Shown here: positions 34,562 through 47,154 of the stretch, piece by piece
Layout: every line of letters begins with the position of its first letter
How positions within the stretch are numbered: the stretch's first letter is position 1
Origin: Bolinopsis microptera
Lineage: Eukaryota; Ctenophora; Tentaculata; Lobata; Bolinopsidae
Length of the DNA: 64,000 bases
Assembly (NCBI RefSeq): GCF_026151205.1
Contig: NC_087074.1
Span: 14,506,667-14,570,666, forward strand
Reading direction: 5' to 3'
Notes under the pieces: model-generated
Seen by the model: only the letters and a program-made list of their open reading frames with translations
Database searches by the model: none
What the model was told of the DNA's origin: nothing
Translations under genes and position numbers: made by a program

Positions 34562-36270
34562 CTTATTTTTAACAGTATCACTCCGTTAATTGGCGAAATT
34601 AACAAATATAAGCACAGATCTCGTCCATTTTTACTTCGATTGCAAAGTAAAATAATATCAAATATGATTTGCGCGGCGCGTCCGAAGCAGCAGTCCTCGC
34701 AAAATCTGTCCGATTTTATTGTTATTTTATTTGTATCTCAGCTGCTTTGTTTGAATTTTTTTTGAAATTGTCGATATGCAAAAAAAAAAGTTTTTCAAAA
34801 ATGTTTTAAAAATATGTTTTTTGCTTTTAATTATTTTTAGGTTTTTTAAAATAGTTAAATTCGATATTTATGTTTAACCGACGATGTCAAAACGTCAATT
34901 CTTCCGCCCAGCTCGACAAGTGGTCTAGTATAAAAGTTGTCCGATTCTATGTGTGGGCGCGTTTATGATGCCGCCCGTGCGCCAGTATACAGTGCGTTTT
35001 ACGAATTTTTTTGGCAAAAAACAACCGAAAGTATTTTTTATCCCCTTAAACTTTGGCTATAACGTTGGTATGACCCGCCGCGCAACGTGGGCGAGGCGCC
35101 CCCTATTTGTTGAAAAACAATAATGACTAGTAACAGTCAACCCCGACGCGCACAGATGGGACCTCCTTTGACGTTTATTATTGCTTATTCTGATAGGAAA
35201 CCCTTTTGTAGCCGAATAAAATTTCTAAGTTTTTATTTAGACTATCAATAATGAGACAGTCCGCTTGTAAATTGTTTATTTACATGTACAATTAAAGTTG
35301 TGTCTTTACGTTATGAAGTTTGTCAAAGCAATAGTTTAAATAAGTATCTTTGTTAACAAGATTCACAAAAAAACAGAAATTTTTGGTGAGTGAAAACAGC
35401 AGAACTAGTTATTTTATGTAGAATCATGAAAATCTTTCTAGCCATATCTGTGAAATTGCCAACGCGCTGGTTTTAAAAGACGCGCATCAAATGACACATT
35501 TGCGGTTTGATTATACAACGAAACTGTTTGGCGGATTAATAGTCTAATTCGCTTGTATTATTGCGTACGTCCACGTTCATATTTGACATTAGTTGGGGCG
35601 CGAAACTTTTCTTTCCTCACGCTGTGGTTTTTTGTTGTCTGAGAGCATCATTGTATACCGGGCCAATACTACAATACTTCATTATTCCATTGTATAGTGT
35701 TATTCTTTCATCTAAACTTGATTAGACCATAATTATATGACTTCTTAGCTTGTAGAGCCTATACCTTCGCGAGGAGGGCTAAAATAATATTATCTGGTTA
35801 TATCATACAGTTTGAAACTGGGACGAAGGCGGGGAGTTTTACTATTTCATATTTTGTTTTATTTGGTTTGTTTTTTCCATTTTATTATTATTCATAAATT
35901 TTAACGTTTAACTTTAAAACAAGCAAGTGTTGGACGCCAGTTAAGACTGTGGACTAATTGATCACCGGTAAGTTTTTGGTTATTTGTACCTTTTTTATCA
36001 TGTAACAACATTGATGTCGCAAATTTTAGTTAAAAGAGTAAATCAAAGTGGTTAGTAACAAGTTACCAATTATTGAACTCAACTACACTTAGATTCGTGG
36101 TTTTAGGATGTATATTTAGTAATATTCCCGCGTTGGCAGCCGTATAGGTAACACTAGACCATCACTAAGTCTTTTTCGACACCTTTCTGTGATGAAGATA
36201 ATCATATTAACGTAACAAGTTCAAGAAAACCAGACAATGACGTTTTTAGTAAAGCAAACTTTTCGATGCG
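34562..36270. other. Stretch with a possible first exon, otherwise unrecognised
   Basis: It carries a GGACTAATTGATCACCG/gtaagt donor near 35,967 that is roughly kept in the mirrored copy and could end a first or non-coding exon of the gene whose terminal exon starts at 36,277. A GC-rich region around 34,950-35,160 has no recognised content. Confidence 0.3.
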
Positions 36271-36276
36271 TTTCAG

Positions 36277-36572
36277 GGTATTGTTGTATATAAGAACTCT
36301 TTTTAAAAGCCGACAACAAAGAGGAAATAAAAAGTGGCAAGATTATTCTCCAGAAACAGGAATTCAGTTGCAAGGGGAACTCTTGGACAGTAAGATTAAA
36401 AGCTAGATTCAGTCCAGGGAACTGTTTGAATAACCGCTGTAGAAAATACTGTTCAACTGAGATTAAGGTCTTACTGTGCTGCTGTGTCAAAAAACGCCCC
36501 AGCTCTGCCTCCACGCAGAGAACTTGAAAAAGATATATTAAATCATTTCAGCAATGGCCCGCCAATGGCTGA
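36277..36572 (+). pseudogene. Putative terminal exon of an unrecognised protein, frame-broken left-arm copy
   Basis: Equivalent of the intact minus-strand frame at 42,147-42,433. The acceptor GCGTTTCAG/GGT and the TGA following CAGCAATGG (36,570-36,572) are kept, but in-frame stops and indels break the middle. Confidence 0.4.
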
Positions 36573-37156
36573 CTATAAGGTCCATGGCCGAACAAAAACA
36601 GGCACATTTCTAGACAAATAATTTTAGTGAGATTTAAATACCCCTCGGATCAAGGAATAGAAAATTTCTTGTAAATTTAAGGAATCAAATGTTTAGTAAG
36701 TAAAAGCATTTATTCCATTAAAAACACAGTCCCACGACTTGACCCTTAATTCTGACTTGAACAAACATTTTTACTCTGGAAAGTCAACCATTATGTCTAA
36801 ACGTGTACTTGTAGCAGTCCTCGTAGCGTGATGGTTGCCTGCTCTCGTACGGAAGGGCTCCCCGTGTGGTTCGTGTAAACGTCTAGGGATTGCCTGCAAC
36901 CTGTACGAGTATTATTGTGGCCGTGGTCCTTACAACTAATTCCACCCCGTAGCGCTTGGTAATTTATTAAACGAAGATGAATACAGTAGAATACTAAAAT
37001 TTGCGTGATCTTATAAAATGTTGGTATGCGTAATAAGCTTTTAGTTTTTCATATTAAGTTTTTAAATAATGATATATAAGGACTGTAGTCTTCACTTTTT
37101 AAATATTCGCAGTCTATAATTGTGCTTTGGTTACTCTTTGTTTTTTGTTCGAGCCT

Positions 37157-37668
37157 TTTATTAAAATCGAAGTTTACAGTCACGAGGTTGATCCTTTGGG
37201 AGATATTGAAATCCTGGCATAGGAAGTGGGGAAATCGTATCGTCCCCTGAATAGGGCTTAGCAGTCGAACCCACGAAAGCTGCTCCTTCGTTTTTTAGGG
37301 CAACTGTCAAGTGTGCAAGGGATCCCTCTACCTCGTAACGGAGCGGTCTGGCTCCATGGGGCTCGGAGTAAAGGTTGATAGTTGGGTTGCAAGACGTCAT
37401 TAAATCTAATAATGTTTTTTAATGTGCATACTCATTGTTCATTAACCTTAAGGTCAGTGACTTAAATCGTACCTGTGGAGTATCCCATGAAATTTTCCCG
37501 GCTATGCTTGTGATGGCCCTCGCGCATAGCCATTAGGGCATGCGCCGTACAGCTGCACACGAGCTTGGATTGGCCCGCTAACGTTGCTTCAAAAAAGTTC
37601 CTGCGATTATTGCATAACGGGAAATAGTACCCGATACAATTTGATTTTCTTCTCATTAGAAACTCCAT
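37157..37668 (-). CDS. Fragments of an unrecognised gene, 3' part (left arm)
   Basis: On the minus strand, 37,462-37,668 is open with FFEATLAGQSKLVCSCTAHA and MREGHHKHSRENFMGYST, followed by a possible donor (CACAG/gtacg). A second open stretch, 37,161-37,400, ends LPKDQPRDCKLRF and a TAA that overlaps AATAAA (37,157-37,162), a plausible polyadenylation signal. The mirrored copy at about 41,060-41,575 keeps the AATAAA but shifts frames. Possible earlier exons lie at about 37,700-38,260 (an ADW-containing stretch). The 5' end would run into the palindrome turn, so the gene is cut. No family recognised. Confidence 0.3.
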
Positions 37669-37699
37669 TTATCTATACCGAACTCATTGTCTTAGCCCT

Positions 37700-39340
37700 A
37701 TTGCCAGCTAACCATCTGAAAACCTACACGGGCATTCCTTTTTTTTGTGGATTCCGCTGTCAATCAGCCCCTGGCCTGATCGTCTTTAAACAAAGGAGCG
37801 TGGATCCTAAAGGGAAATTTTGTTGGTGTTCACGAAACCCATCAATGTGTTCCAGAGGGTTAGCCACATTTTCAGACGATTTTCAGCTGTTATGTGCGTC
37901 CTCAACGGATATAAGGAATCATAACAGGTTGGGCCCAGTCAGCTTCCGTTGTAGAACCGAAAGGAACCATATAAATATAATTTTTTTTTTGTTAAATTGT
38001 TATACATGTCAAAGTTCTCAGATTTTTGAACAGGTTCGACTAACTATTATGCGACGTCAATACATCTCCTTATTTTGCCCGGACAAGTTTTGGTGTGTTT
38101 TAATGCGTACTTCCAGTTAGTGAAAAATTGCGTTTACCCATTCCTCTCTCATGACACACTGGACTTTTCGGGGAAAAGAATGTCCCGGGTTTGCCGGATA
38201 GACATTTGGTCCTTTCCTCCCGCATCTAACATGGAGCTTAGTGAGGTTATGGCTGGGCGATAGTCACTGGTTCTGGTACCTGCGCTACTTGCCAGGCTGT
38301 CCCGATTACCCAGGATTCTTCCCAGTACGTGAAAGCCCCAGCCTGTTTGTTATTGCATCATTTATGAAAAATTAGGAATGTACAATTTATTAGCGTGCAA
38401 TGTAACCAAAAATCTATTCTCCCACTCTTCTAAGTTTATAAGAAACAAGTATCTGAATGTTTAAAATGTTACGTGACTCTATCGTGAGCAGCTAAACGGA
38501 AACCTGTTCAAGTTGTGGGTAATAGTCAAGAAGACGCCTGAGGGTTTGTCACAGACTTGTGGAGTTGTGTAAAAGACAACCCCAAACAATTTGGTTCATT
38601 CTTCGTGTATTCATTTTTGTTTAGGAAAACTATCGTAACTTCTCTCCGAACGTCATGTACGCTAGTTTCCTGGCTCCAAACCGCAACCGCTGGACAGGGT
38701 ATGCTTCTCTATCAGAGACCTGCCAATTTCAATTGTTTACCAGCGCTAAAGCCACACCAAAAAGTTGTTTTTTTTCGTGTCGATAAAGATGTTTAGAGTC
38801 CGGATGTTAGTATATGGCACGCAAATATTCAATCGTAATAATATGACTAAGCAATGGACTCACCGATATCGTGGGGGGCAAACTAGAATTAACTCTGTTT
38901 AGGATTTGTTCTTGGCAGTTGATCCTAAAAATATCCGTGGACTTGAGCACAGTAGCGATTATATTTGGGTGATACTTTTAAAACAACTGACGCCCAGCTT
39001 CGCTCTTTTACAAATAGAATATTGTTGTTTTATGGTCGGCTACACCTTAGTTGTGTACTTTGTTTCAAGTGCTAGTATCGTCAGTCTTGGAACCTTAAGT
39101 AAGGTCTGTTCCCTGTGTTGTCTCTCTCCAAGTAAACTTTTGTCGCTCAACTGCCCTCTACAGTTTTTAAGCTCTTTGACTGGTTGCCAGTGCTTGTTTT
39201 GGCAAGCTGGAGGGACACGGGGAAGAATGAATAATCGATTTTCCCAACAGCATCTTGTTCCCTGCAATTGTGCTGATTCCGGAAGCAGTTGGTTTACGCT
39301 CTCATCTTTCTGTAGGATGAATATCGGTCATTAAAAATTG
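37700..39340. other. Stretch next to the palindrome turn, frames ambiguous
   Basis: Frames on both strands (37,584-38,120 +, 38,906-39,334 +, 39,040-39,267 -) are open but differ in which frame is open between the two arms. I cannot decide which, if any, is coding. Confidence 0.3.
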
Positions 39341-39348
39341 GGGAATTA

Positions 39349-39403
39349 TAGGCCTGGCAAGGTTTTCAGCCTAATTAGAGCTATCAATTCCTTGACAGCC
39401 TAT
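39349..39403. other. Turn of the giant inverted repeat
   Basis: On the left, GGGGAATTATAGGCCTGGCAAGG is mirrored on the right by TTCCTTGACAGCCTATAATTACCC. Only about 25 bases (TTTTCAGCCTAATTAGAGCT and a few more) lie between the arms. Such a tight turn is usual for fold-back chimeric reads; natural palindromes more often have longer spacers, although short ones exist. Confidence 0.9.
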
Positions 39404-39404
39404 A

Positions 39405-41580
39405 ATTACCCTATTTAAAGGAACGATATCCATCCTACAGAAGGATGAGAGCGAAACAAATGCCTTCCCGGAATCAGCACAATGCAGGGAACAAAAGCGT
39501 TGGAATATCAATTATTCATCTTCCACCCGGATTCCCCGACCAGCTTGCCAACACACTGAAAACAGTCCAAAGACTAAAACTGTAGAGGAAGTGAGAAACA
39601 AGTTTGATCTGGAGAGAGAAACCACCAAAGGAACAGACATCTAAGTTTTCCAGACTGACGTACTAGCAACTTGAAAAAGTTACACACTAGGTAGCGACAG
39701 AAAACAAGCAATAGTCCTTTAAAAAAGAAGCTTGGCTCAGTTGTTTAAAGTGTACTCACAATCAAAATATAATCGCTACTGTCTCAAGTCAAGGATAGTT
39801 TTTATGGATCAACCGGCCAAGGAAGACTAAAAGAGTTAATTCTAGGTTTGGCCACAACGAGTATCGGATCAATGTTAGTTCATATTAAACGATGAATATT
39901 TTAGTGCCATATAACTAAAATCCGGACACTAAAATTCGTAGCGACACGAAAAACAACTTTTTGTGTGGAGTTAGTGCTGGTAAAACAAGTGAAATTGCAA
40001 AGGCTCTGATAGAGAAGAACTACCTTCACGAGTTTGCCGGTATGAGACAGGAACTAGCGTAAATGAACTTTCGGAGAGAATACGATATTTCCTAACAAAA
40101 TGAATACCCGAAGAAATGAACAAATTGTTTGGGGTTGTATACTACAACCCTCCACAAGTCTGTGACAAACCCCTCGGAGTCTCTGACTTACCCACTACTT
40201 TGAAAGTGTACGTTGATCTGATCACGTAGCACGTAACATTGTATTACATGCTATACTTGTTTTCTACTAACTTAGAAGAGTGGGAGGAATGTATTTTTGG
40301 TTTACATTAAACAAATATATTTTGTAATTCCCATATTTTCATATATGACGCAATAACAAACAGGCTGAGACGTTCACGTACTCGGGAAGAATCCCTGATA
40401 AATCCGACAGCCTGGCAAGTAGCAGCAGATACCAAAACCCAGTGACTCATCCGACCTGCCACTAACCTCACTAGATCCATGTTAGATTTGCGGAGAAAGA
40501 CCAAAGTGTCTATCCGCAAACACGACAGTCTTTTGTCCCCGAAAGGACAGGTTTCATGAAGAAATGGAAGACAAATTTTTTAACTAACTGGAAGTACGCA
40601 GAAAACAACCACCCAAAACTTGTCCGGCAAATATGGAGATGTATTGACGTCGATATGAGGAGTCGAACCTGTCAAAAATTCTGAGAACTTTGACATGGTT
40701 GAACAATTTACTGATAGTTATATGTGTTTCATAGGTGCTAACAACGAAGCTGACTGGCCCAACAATGTTATGGATTACCTTATATCCGTTATGACCGCCA
40801 CATAACACTGAATCGTCTGAAAAGGCTGGCTAAACCCGCGTGGAACACATTGTTGGTTCGTGAAAACAACAAAATTTCCACCGTTAGAATTCCCACGCTC
40901 CTGTGTTTAAAGACGAGCAGGAACCAGGGGATGATTGACAGCCGGAATCCCACAAAAAAAAGTAATGGCCATGGGAGGGGGTTCAGACCTGGGTTGAGCT
41001 GGCAATTGGATAAGATAATGAATTTTCGGTATAGATTAAATGAGTTTTTAATGAGAAAACAAATTGTAATCGTACTTTTTCATGGTCAGCAAATAATCGC
41101 AGGAACTTTGTGAAGCACGTTAGCGGCAAATCAAAGCTCGTTGCAGCTTACGGAGCATGCCCTAAATGCTAATGCAAGCGAGGCCTCTCAAGCATAGACC
41201 ACGGAAAATTCCATGTAGACTCCCAACAGTACGATTTAAGTACACGACCTTAAGGTAATGAAACTTTGAGTTCACATTAAAACACAATACTTAGAGTAAT
41301 GACGTCTTGCAAACCAACTATCACTTTACGCAGGCAGCAAAAAAATTCACCATGGAGCCCAGAGCCCTCCCACCCGCCCGCCCCCCCCGCCGCAACCCGA
41401 TCCGAGTATAGGGTTCCTTGCACACTTACAGTTTGCTCTCAAAATAAAGAAAGAGCCAGCTTTCCGTGGGACTGGCTAAGCCTATTCAGAGGACGATTCG
41501 ATTTACCCAATCCTAGGACAGGATTATATTCTCCCAAAGGACAACCTCGTGAACTGTAACTGCGATTTAATAAAGGCTCG
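39405..41580 (+). pseudogene. Mirrored fragments of the unrecognised gene cut by the turn (right arm)
   Basis: Open pieces include an EEVRNKFDLERETTKGTDI stretch near 39,580-39,640, a stretch after 40,730 (ANNEADWPNNVMDYLISVMT) and the 3' part at 41,299-41,575 with AATAAA after the stop. Frames shift relative to the left copy, and a C-rich error-like run occurs at about 41,380-41,395. No family recognised, and the sequence as given is not translatable. Confidence 0.25.
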
Positions 41581-42146
41581 AACAAAAACAAAGAGGTAAA
41601 ACAACGCAAAATGTAAGACTGCGATATTACTGTGAAGACTACAGTCCATATTTATCTTATTAAACTAAAATATGAAACAAAAAGCATTATTACGCATACC
41701 ACAATTTTATAAGAATCACGCCAAAGTTTAGTATTCTACTTATTCATATTCGTTTAAGAATCTACCAAAGCGCCCTACGGGTGAATTTGTGTAAGAACAA
41801 CGCCACACTAATACTCTACCATGTTGCAGGCAACCCTAGACGTTTTACACGAACCACCACGGGAGCCCTTTCCGTACGACTGCAGGCAACCATAAAGCTA
41901 ACGAGGAAATGCCTAATAGACACGTTAGACCACTAATTGTTGACTTTTCCAAGTAAAATGTTTGTTCAAGTCACTGAATTAAGTCAAGTCCGTGACTGTG
42001 TTTTATGGAATAAATGATTTTAACCTTACTAACCATTGATTCCTACAATTGACAAGAAATTTAGCTATTCCTTGATCCGTGTGTATGTTAATCTCACTAA
42101 AATTATTGTCTAGAATGTGCATTTTTTCAGGCCATGACGCTTAAAG

Positions 42147-42433
42147 TCAGCCAAGTGGCCATTGCTGAAATTGAATTAATTTATCGTTCGTCAAGTTCCT
42201 GCCGGGAGGCAGTGCTGGGGGAGTTTTTGACACAGCAGCACTGTAAGACCTAATCTCAGCTGGAACATATTTTCTACAGCGGTTCAACATTTCCTGGACT
42301 GAATCTAGCTCGTTTAATCTTTTGTCCAAGATTCCCCTTGCAACTGAAGGACTGTTTCTGAGAATGAAGCTTGCCACGTGGATTGCCTCCTTGGGTGTCG
42401 CGTTAAAAAAGAGTTCCATATATACAACAAACC
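42147..42433 (-). CDS. Putative terminal exon of an unrecognised protein (right arm, intact)
   Basis: After the acceptor GCGTTTCAG/GGT on the minus strand comes an open exon of about 95 codons. It includes MELFFNATPKEAIHVASFIL, RNSPSVARGILDKRL, VQEMLNRCRKYVPAEIRSYS and a SKTPPALPPGRN tail, then TGA. The helical character and absence of low complexity make it more convincing than most frames in the arms. Upstream exons were not identified, apart from a possible exon ending near 42,763. No family recognised. Confidence 0.4.
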
Positions 42434-42439
42434 CTGAAA

Positions 42440-44125
42440 CGCATCGAAAGGTGTTTTACTAAAACGCATGTGGGTTTCTTGAACTGGTCTAAGTAATATG
42501 AGTATCTTCATCACAGAAAGGGGTCGAATTAGTATGTAGTGAGGTATTAGTGGTTACTACTATAACGGCTGCCTACGCGGGGAAAATAATGACGAATAGA
42601 ATCCTATAACACCGAATCGAATGTAGTTCACGATTCACCCGACTGCGCAGACGAAGTAACTGATCAGTTATACTAAAACTTGTGATAAACTCCTTTATCT
42701 AAATAAGTGCTAGACATCCAAAATGTTACATGCAAAAAGGTACAAATAACATAAATTACCGATGATCAATTAGTCCACAGTCTTTTTCTGGCGGCCAAAC
42801 TTGCTTGATAAAGTTAACGTTAAAATTTATAAAATAATAAATAAAAATGAATAACAACCCAATAAAACAAAATAGGAAATAGTAGCCACCCCGACCTTCA
42901 GTCCCCAGTTTCAAATGAAGTTATACCAGATATTTATTTTAGCCCTCCTCGCGAACGGTAGCTTAACACTAAATCGAATAATTACAGTGGTCTACGATCA
43001 GAGAAATTAGATGAAAGACTAAACTATACAAATGGATAATGAAGGGTTATTGTGTAGGCCCGGCGATACAATGATGCCGCCAAGACCAAAAACCTAAGGT
43101 GAGAAGAAATTCGCGACCACAACTATGTCAAATAATGACGTGACGTCACGCAATAATACCAAGCAGAATTAGAATTTTACTCCGGCAAACAGTTGTGTCG
43201 TTCGATAATCAAACGCAAATGTGTCATTGTGCGCGGCCTTTTAAAACCAGCGCGTTGGCAATTTTCACAATATCGGCTAGAAAGATTTTCATGATTCACT
43301 ATAAAAATGACTCAAGTTATGACTGTTTCAAATCCACCACAATTCGTTTTTTTGTGAATCTTTTTACAAAGATCTTATTTAAACTATTGCTTTGCAAACC
43401 TTACAGAACGTAAAGAAACAACCATTTAGTGTACATGTAAATGAAACAATTTAAAAGCGGACTGTAGCAAGATGGATAAGGCTAAGAATAAATGATAATT
43501 TTATGCGGCGACAAAAGTGTCCCTATCAAGAACCAATAAAAAACGTCCAAAGGAGGTCCCATCTGTGCGCGTCGGTGACTGTTAATAGTCATTATTTTTT
43601 CACAGATAGGGGAGCCCGCCAACTCGTGCGCGGCGGTCATACACGGAAACAAATTTAAGGATAAAATTGTTTGTTTTTTTGCCAAAAATATTCGTAACGC
43701 AATGACTACGGGGCCGCCACCGGGCCGCATCCAGTAACGCGACCACAAATAGATCGGACAAACTTGTACTACTAAACCACGTCGTCCGAGCTGCGGCGAA
43801 GAATTGACGGTTGGACATCGTCGTAAAATAAATATCGAAATGATGAACCCAGTTTGGAATAACTAAAATAATTAAAGCCAAAAACATATTTTGATTTAGT
43901 GTGTTGAAAAACGTTTTTTGTTTGCATATCCGACTAATTTAAAAAAAAATTTTCTTCCAACTAAAGCAGCTGCAGTATACTAATAATATTAAAAAGAAAT
44001 CGAAATAGTGTGAGACTGTGCCCTTCGACGCGCCGCGCAAACTCATATTTGATATTATTTACTTGGCATCGAAGAAAAATGGACGAGATCGGCTGTGTAT
44101 TTGTTAATTCGCAATTATCGGTGAG
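42440..44125. other. Mirror of 34,562-36,270, nothing recognised
   Basis: Frames on the minus strand at 43,482-43,887 overlap each other in different frames and are not kept in the left arm. No domain seen. Confidence 0.3.
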
Positions 44126-44129
44126 CCGT

Positions 44130-45100
44130 AAAATATTTGTTACAGGACCGTCGACGACTTGGTCCCATTCCTTTTAATTGCAGCTATATTTGTTAATTTG
44201 TAGTGTTTATTTATCATGGTTATTCAATGATATTCCTCTTGGCCTTTCGATAATACTGATATTGTATTTGTAGGCGAATAAACAAATCGCGTAAAATACA
44301 TTCATCCTCTGTGAATACTAATTTACAAATGGAATATAGACTATCTCTCTGAACGGGGCACTAAGTAAACAAAATGCGATTCCAGCCAGCAAAATGAAAG
44401 TGATTAATTGTTTCAGGAAAACCATCTTTCTCCTCCATTCGCAGATAATCGTGATGGGCTCTCCGCTTGTGTAATGTAGATTAGAAAAGATCCTTGGAGT
44501 CATGTTACTCCTAAGCTAGTGTTGAATAGTCTGTGCACAGAATTTAAGACTAAGCTGCAACAACTTGGGGGTATGGGTCTTTTAAACTGAAGATTCAGCG
44601 TGTTCATGCTCTAGTAACTCTCTAGAATTGTTTATGGCAAGTAGCGTCTATTTGGGACTGAGGCTCTTATGATGTTAGGCGTTTACAGAAGTGCAAAATC
44701 TGCTGTAAAGTGATTTTCGGGGAAGGACGAAAGGCACACACTTATCCACTTCTTAAGAAGTTCATTTTCTACCAGTTAGATTTAGAAGAGATTTAAGATT
44801 GCCCACTTGCCGACAAGTTGTTTATATAATATAGCTCCTCCTTACTCAAAAGTTGATATTCTCCTAGGCGCAAAGGTTTTAAAAATGTACGTCCTTGATA
44901 AGATGAGTTTTACCTTAGTTGTCCGCCCTCTCCTAACTATGTAAACTCGGAGAAAGCTTTTGTCACTGTCAGTTAAAGTTTTAATTCCTTGCCATACGAC
45001 ATAAGATCTGCGAGTCAGGTCTTCTTTCAAGACCTAACCTGTAAAACAGTCTTCTGTTCTCTAGCATTTGAAGGGATTTTTGCATTTACATAGTAAAACG
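44130..45100 (+). mobile_element. Degenerate LINE reverse-transcriptase fragment, right-arm copy
   Basis: Mirror of 33,560-34,561. The stretch around TTCAATGATATTCCTCTTGG and TGTATTTGTAGGCGA matches the NDIP...YADD part of the left copy, but with changes that destroy the catalytic motif. Downstream thumb-like pieces (GGAAGGACGAAAGGCACACA; CTCCTAGGCGCAAAGGTTTT) follow in the same order. Confidence 0.65.
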
Positions 45101-47025
45101 AACTTGTCTATGTCGAATTTTCAATAATCAAGCTCAGTTTAATGTAAGAGCAGCTTTTAGAAGCTCTGGAGTGTATCTCCAATTAAATTAGATCGAGTTA
45201 GATGAGTTAGCTATTAAGGCGTTATAAATGTGTATTTATTTATTTATTGATGTCAGAAGAGATGGCCATTTTCCCCATTGATCAGCAACGTCGCCGGGAC
45301 TTTACCTCTCCCTGGGTCGTAGCCAAATTACGAAAATTGTTCATAATCTGGCGCCCCTGTCTAAATCAACTAGTGATAAATTGAAAGTCTCCAAAGAGAG
45401 GCTATAAATGGATTCTGTCTGAAGAGAGCCGCAGTTTATCCCCACCTGAGCAATATGTCAAAAAGGCAAGCTGGTCGGACAGACTCCCGGTGTCGCAAAA
45501 GTTGTGACTGAATGATCTGATTTTTTTCCACAAAGTTTTCTTACAATTTAATGTCCTTATCGCGCCCTCACTGAGCTCGCGTTAGTCAGGGCACTTCGCG
45601 ACTAAGACGTTGCCACCTCGACATCTGTCGATTGGTCATCATTTTACCTAATTAAGACAAATTCACACACCACATGTACCTCAAATAGCCCCAATGGCAA
45701 AATCATTTTTCTACAGAACCCATATACGGTAATGGACTCCCTTACAGTAAGACAATTGGGTCCTACTAGTCTTTTCATAGCTGAGGTCACTAACATCGAT
45801 GGAAAATGTGTATGGATAGTGAAACAACAGGCCTAGCCTAGCGCTTTGCTCCCTTATTATATTATTTAAGTGTTTTATGAATTTTATTTATCTACCCTTC
45901 CTATACGGTCATCTCATATCACACTTCATTCGCACACCTTCTCACACTTAATGACCTAATTTCAGACCGGTATCAAATGTATCTGGAAGTTTGACGTAAT
46001 GAAATACCACTTTGTGACTCGATATCCACATTATTCACCATGGTTGTGTGTTATTAAATATTTTTCATAAATTTGGGGTTTTTATAATTCGAAGTATGGC
46101 CAAGTACTGCGACATAGTCCACGAATGGTTTACCGGTTGGTGCCCATCATATTTTAACAGATGGCGATAGTTTGAACGATTCTATTTTATATTCATCTAT
46201 TGCTGTACTCTGTAAAATTTGAAAGTAGTTAATAAAAAAAAAAAAAAACTACCGTCCGCTTCACGAGCAGTGAAAATTAATGTTGAATTTTTGTATGTAA
46301 TATTGATGCGAAAACGTTACTGGTTACAGAATGAACGATGTCGTTAACACTTAAATGACACAATTCAATGATCTGTAGTAATATGGGATCATATGGTATA
46401 AATACCTAACCTGTTTCCAGTACCAAGCATTATATACAAAAAAATTTATTTTTGTAGGACTTATTATATATTTCCGACTCACATCTGATGGCTACGGTCA
46501 GGTTCCCAACAGCCACTACTTAACTTTCAATTGTGGCAAGACAATGTCAATGTTGAGACGCAAGACTCGAACACTGACCAGGGGAAGCATAAACTTCACA
46601 GCACTCCGCTGCGATATACACCTAGTGGATTCCCACTGCTGACTCTCAGATTGAGGATAATTTTGTAAACTCTCTCACTATGAGGAAATTATCAACAGTA
46701 AACGCCAATCACATCATCTTTTGTGAACAGCACCAAAATACCAGAAAGGGAGTATCCTTTGGTTAAACCCCGAGGAGTTCACATCAGGAACCTAGAACTA
46801 AAACCCCATCCTAAACTGGGCCGACCCACTCCACTCCTGCGTAGCTAGCAAGTTGCATTTCTGTGGGCAGGATTAAGCTGCCCTCATAAAGTGGGAGGCA
46901 GAAACCGTGTGACCAGAACAAGGAGCGGAGAGAGGTATGAATAGCTATACACTACTCGCCGAAAAAGCTATTTGTTTGAATTCAAAGTTTTGGAGGCTCC
47001 AAATGCTTGCGATACAAATAAAAGG
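45100..47025. other. Mirror of 31,680-33,560, nothing recognised
   Basis: No coding exon, RNA gene or repeat other than the flanking LINE fragment and MITE is recognised. Confidence 0.4.
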
Positions 47026-47028
47026 TTA

Positions 47029-47154
47029 GTGAAACTCAGATTACGAGGTGGGGATGGCAAAAGTGACAGTAAAACAGTCTGCGGTAAATCGGGTTGATCG
47101 TTCAGGTATATACATTTAGCCCAATTGGGGGTTGGCAGTAAATCAAGTTGACTG
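47029..47154. mobile_element. Short pogo-like MITE (right arm)
   Basis: Mirror of 31,532-31,678. The ends GTGAAACTCAGATTACG and GCAGTAAATCAAGTTGACTG are diverged inverted repeats next to TA. An internal GCGGTAAATCGGGTTGATC carries the terminal motif. Confidence 0.6.

Larger units (their letters stand above)
15250..39365 (+). repeat. Left arm of a giant inverted repeat (at least 24 kb)
   Basis: The reverse complement of this stretch matches 39,385-64,000 along its full length in collinear order. Anchor pairs include RSK exon 17,251-17,390 with 61,440-61,577, foldback element 18,820-19,914 with 58,917-60,023, RSK stop 23,218 with 55,505, hairpin 28,602-28,648 with 50,030-50,076, secreted-protein start 29,659 with 49,018, MITE 31,532 with 47,154, and the turn near 39,350-39,400. 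Identity is roughly 85-90% by eye, dominated by one-base indels and nearby substitutions, with no drop in exons. The outer edge is set only by the end of the window: the last bases at 64,000 still match about 15,250, so the arm may reach further left. Confidence 0.95.

Noticed and set aside
37584-38120. 178-codon plus-strand frame, the longest in the left arm near the turn
   Set aside because: The mirrored region is broken in this frame, its composition is Cys/Ser/Phe-rich without a pattern, and the minus strand offers a more plausible coding reading with a polyadenylation signal.
41299-41559. Pro/Arg-rich 86-codon frame
   Set aside because: The Pro-rich part comes from a C-rich run that looks like a base-calling fault when compared with the left arm.
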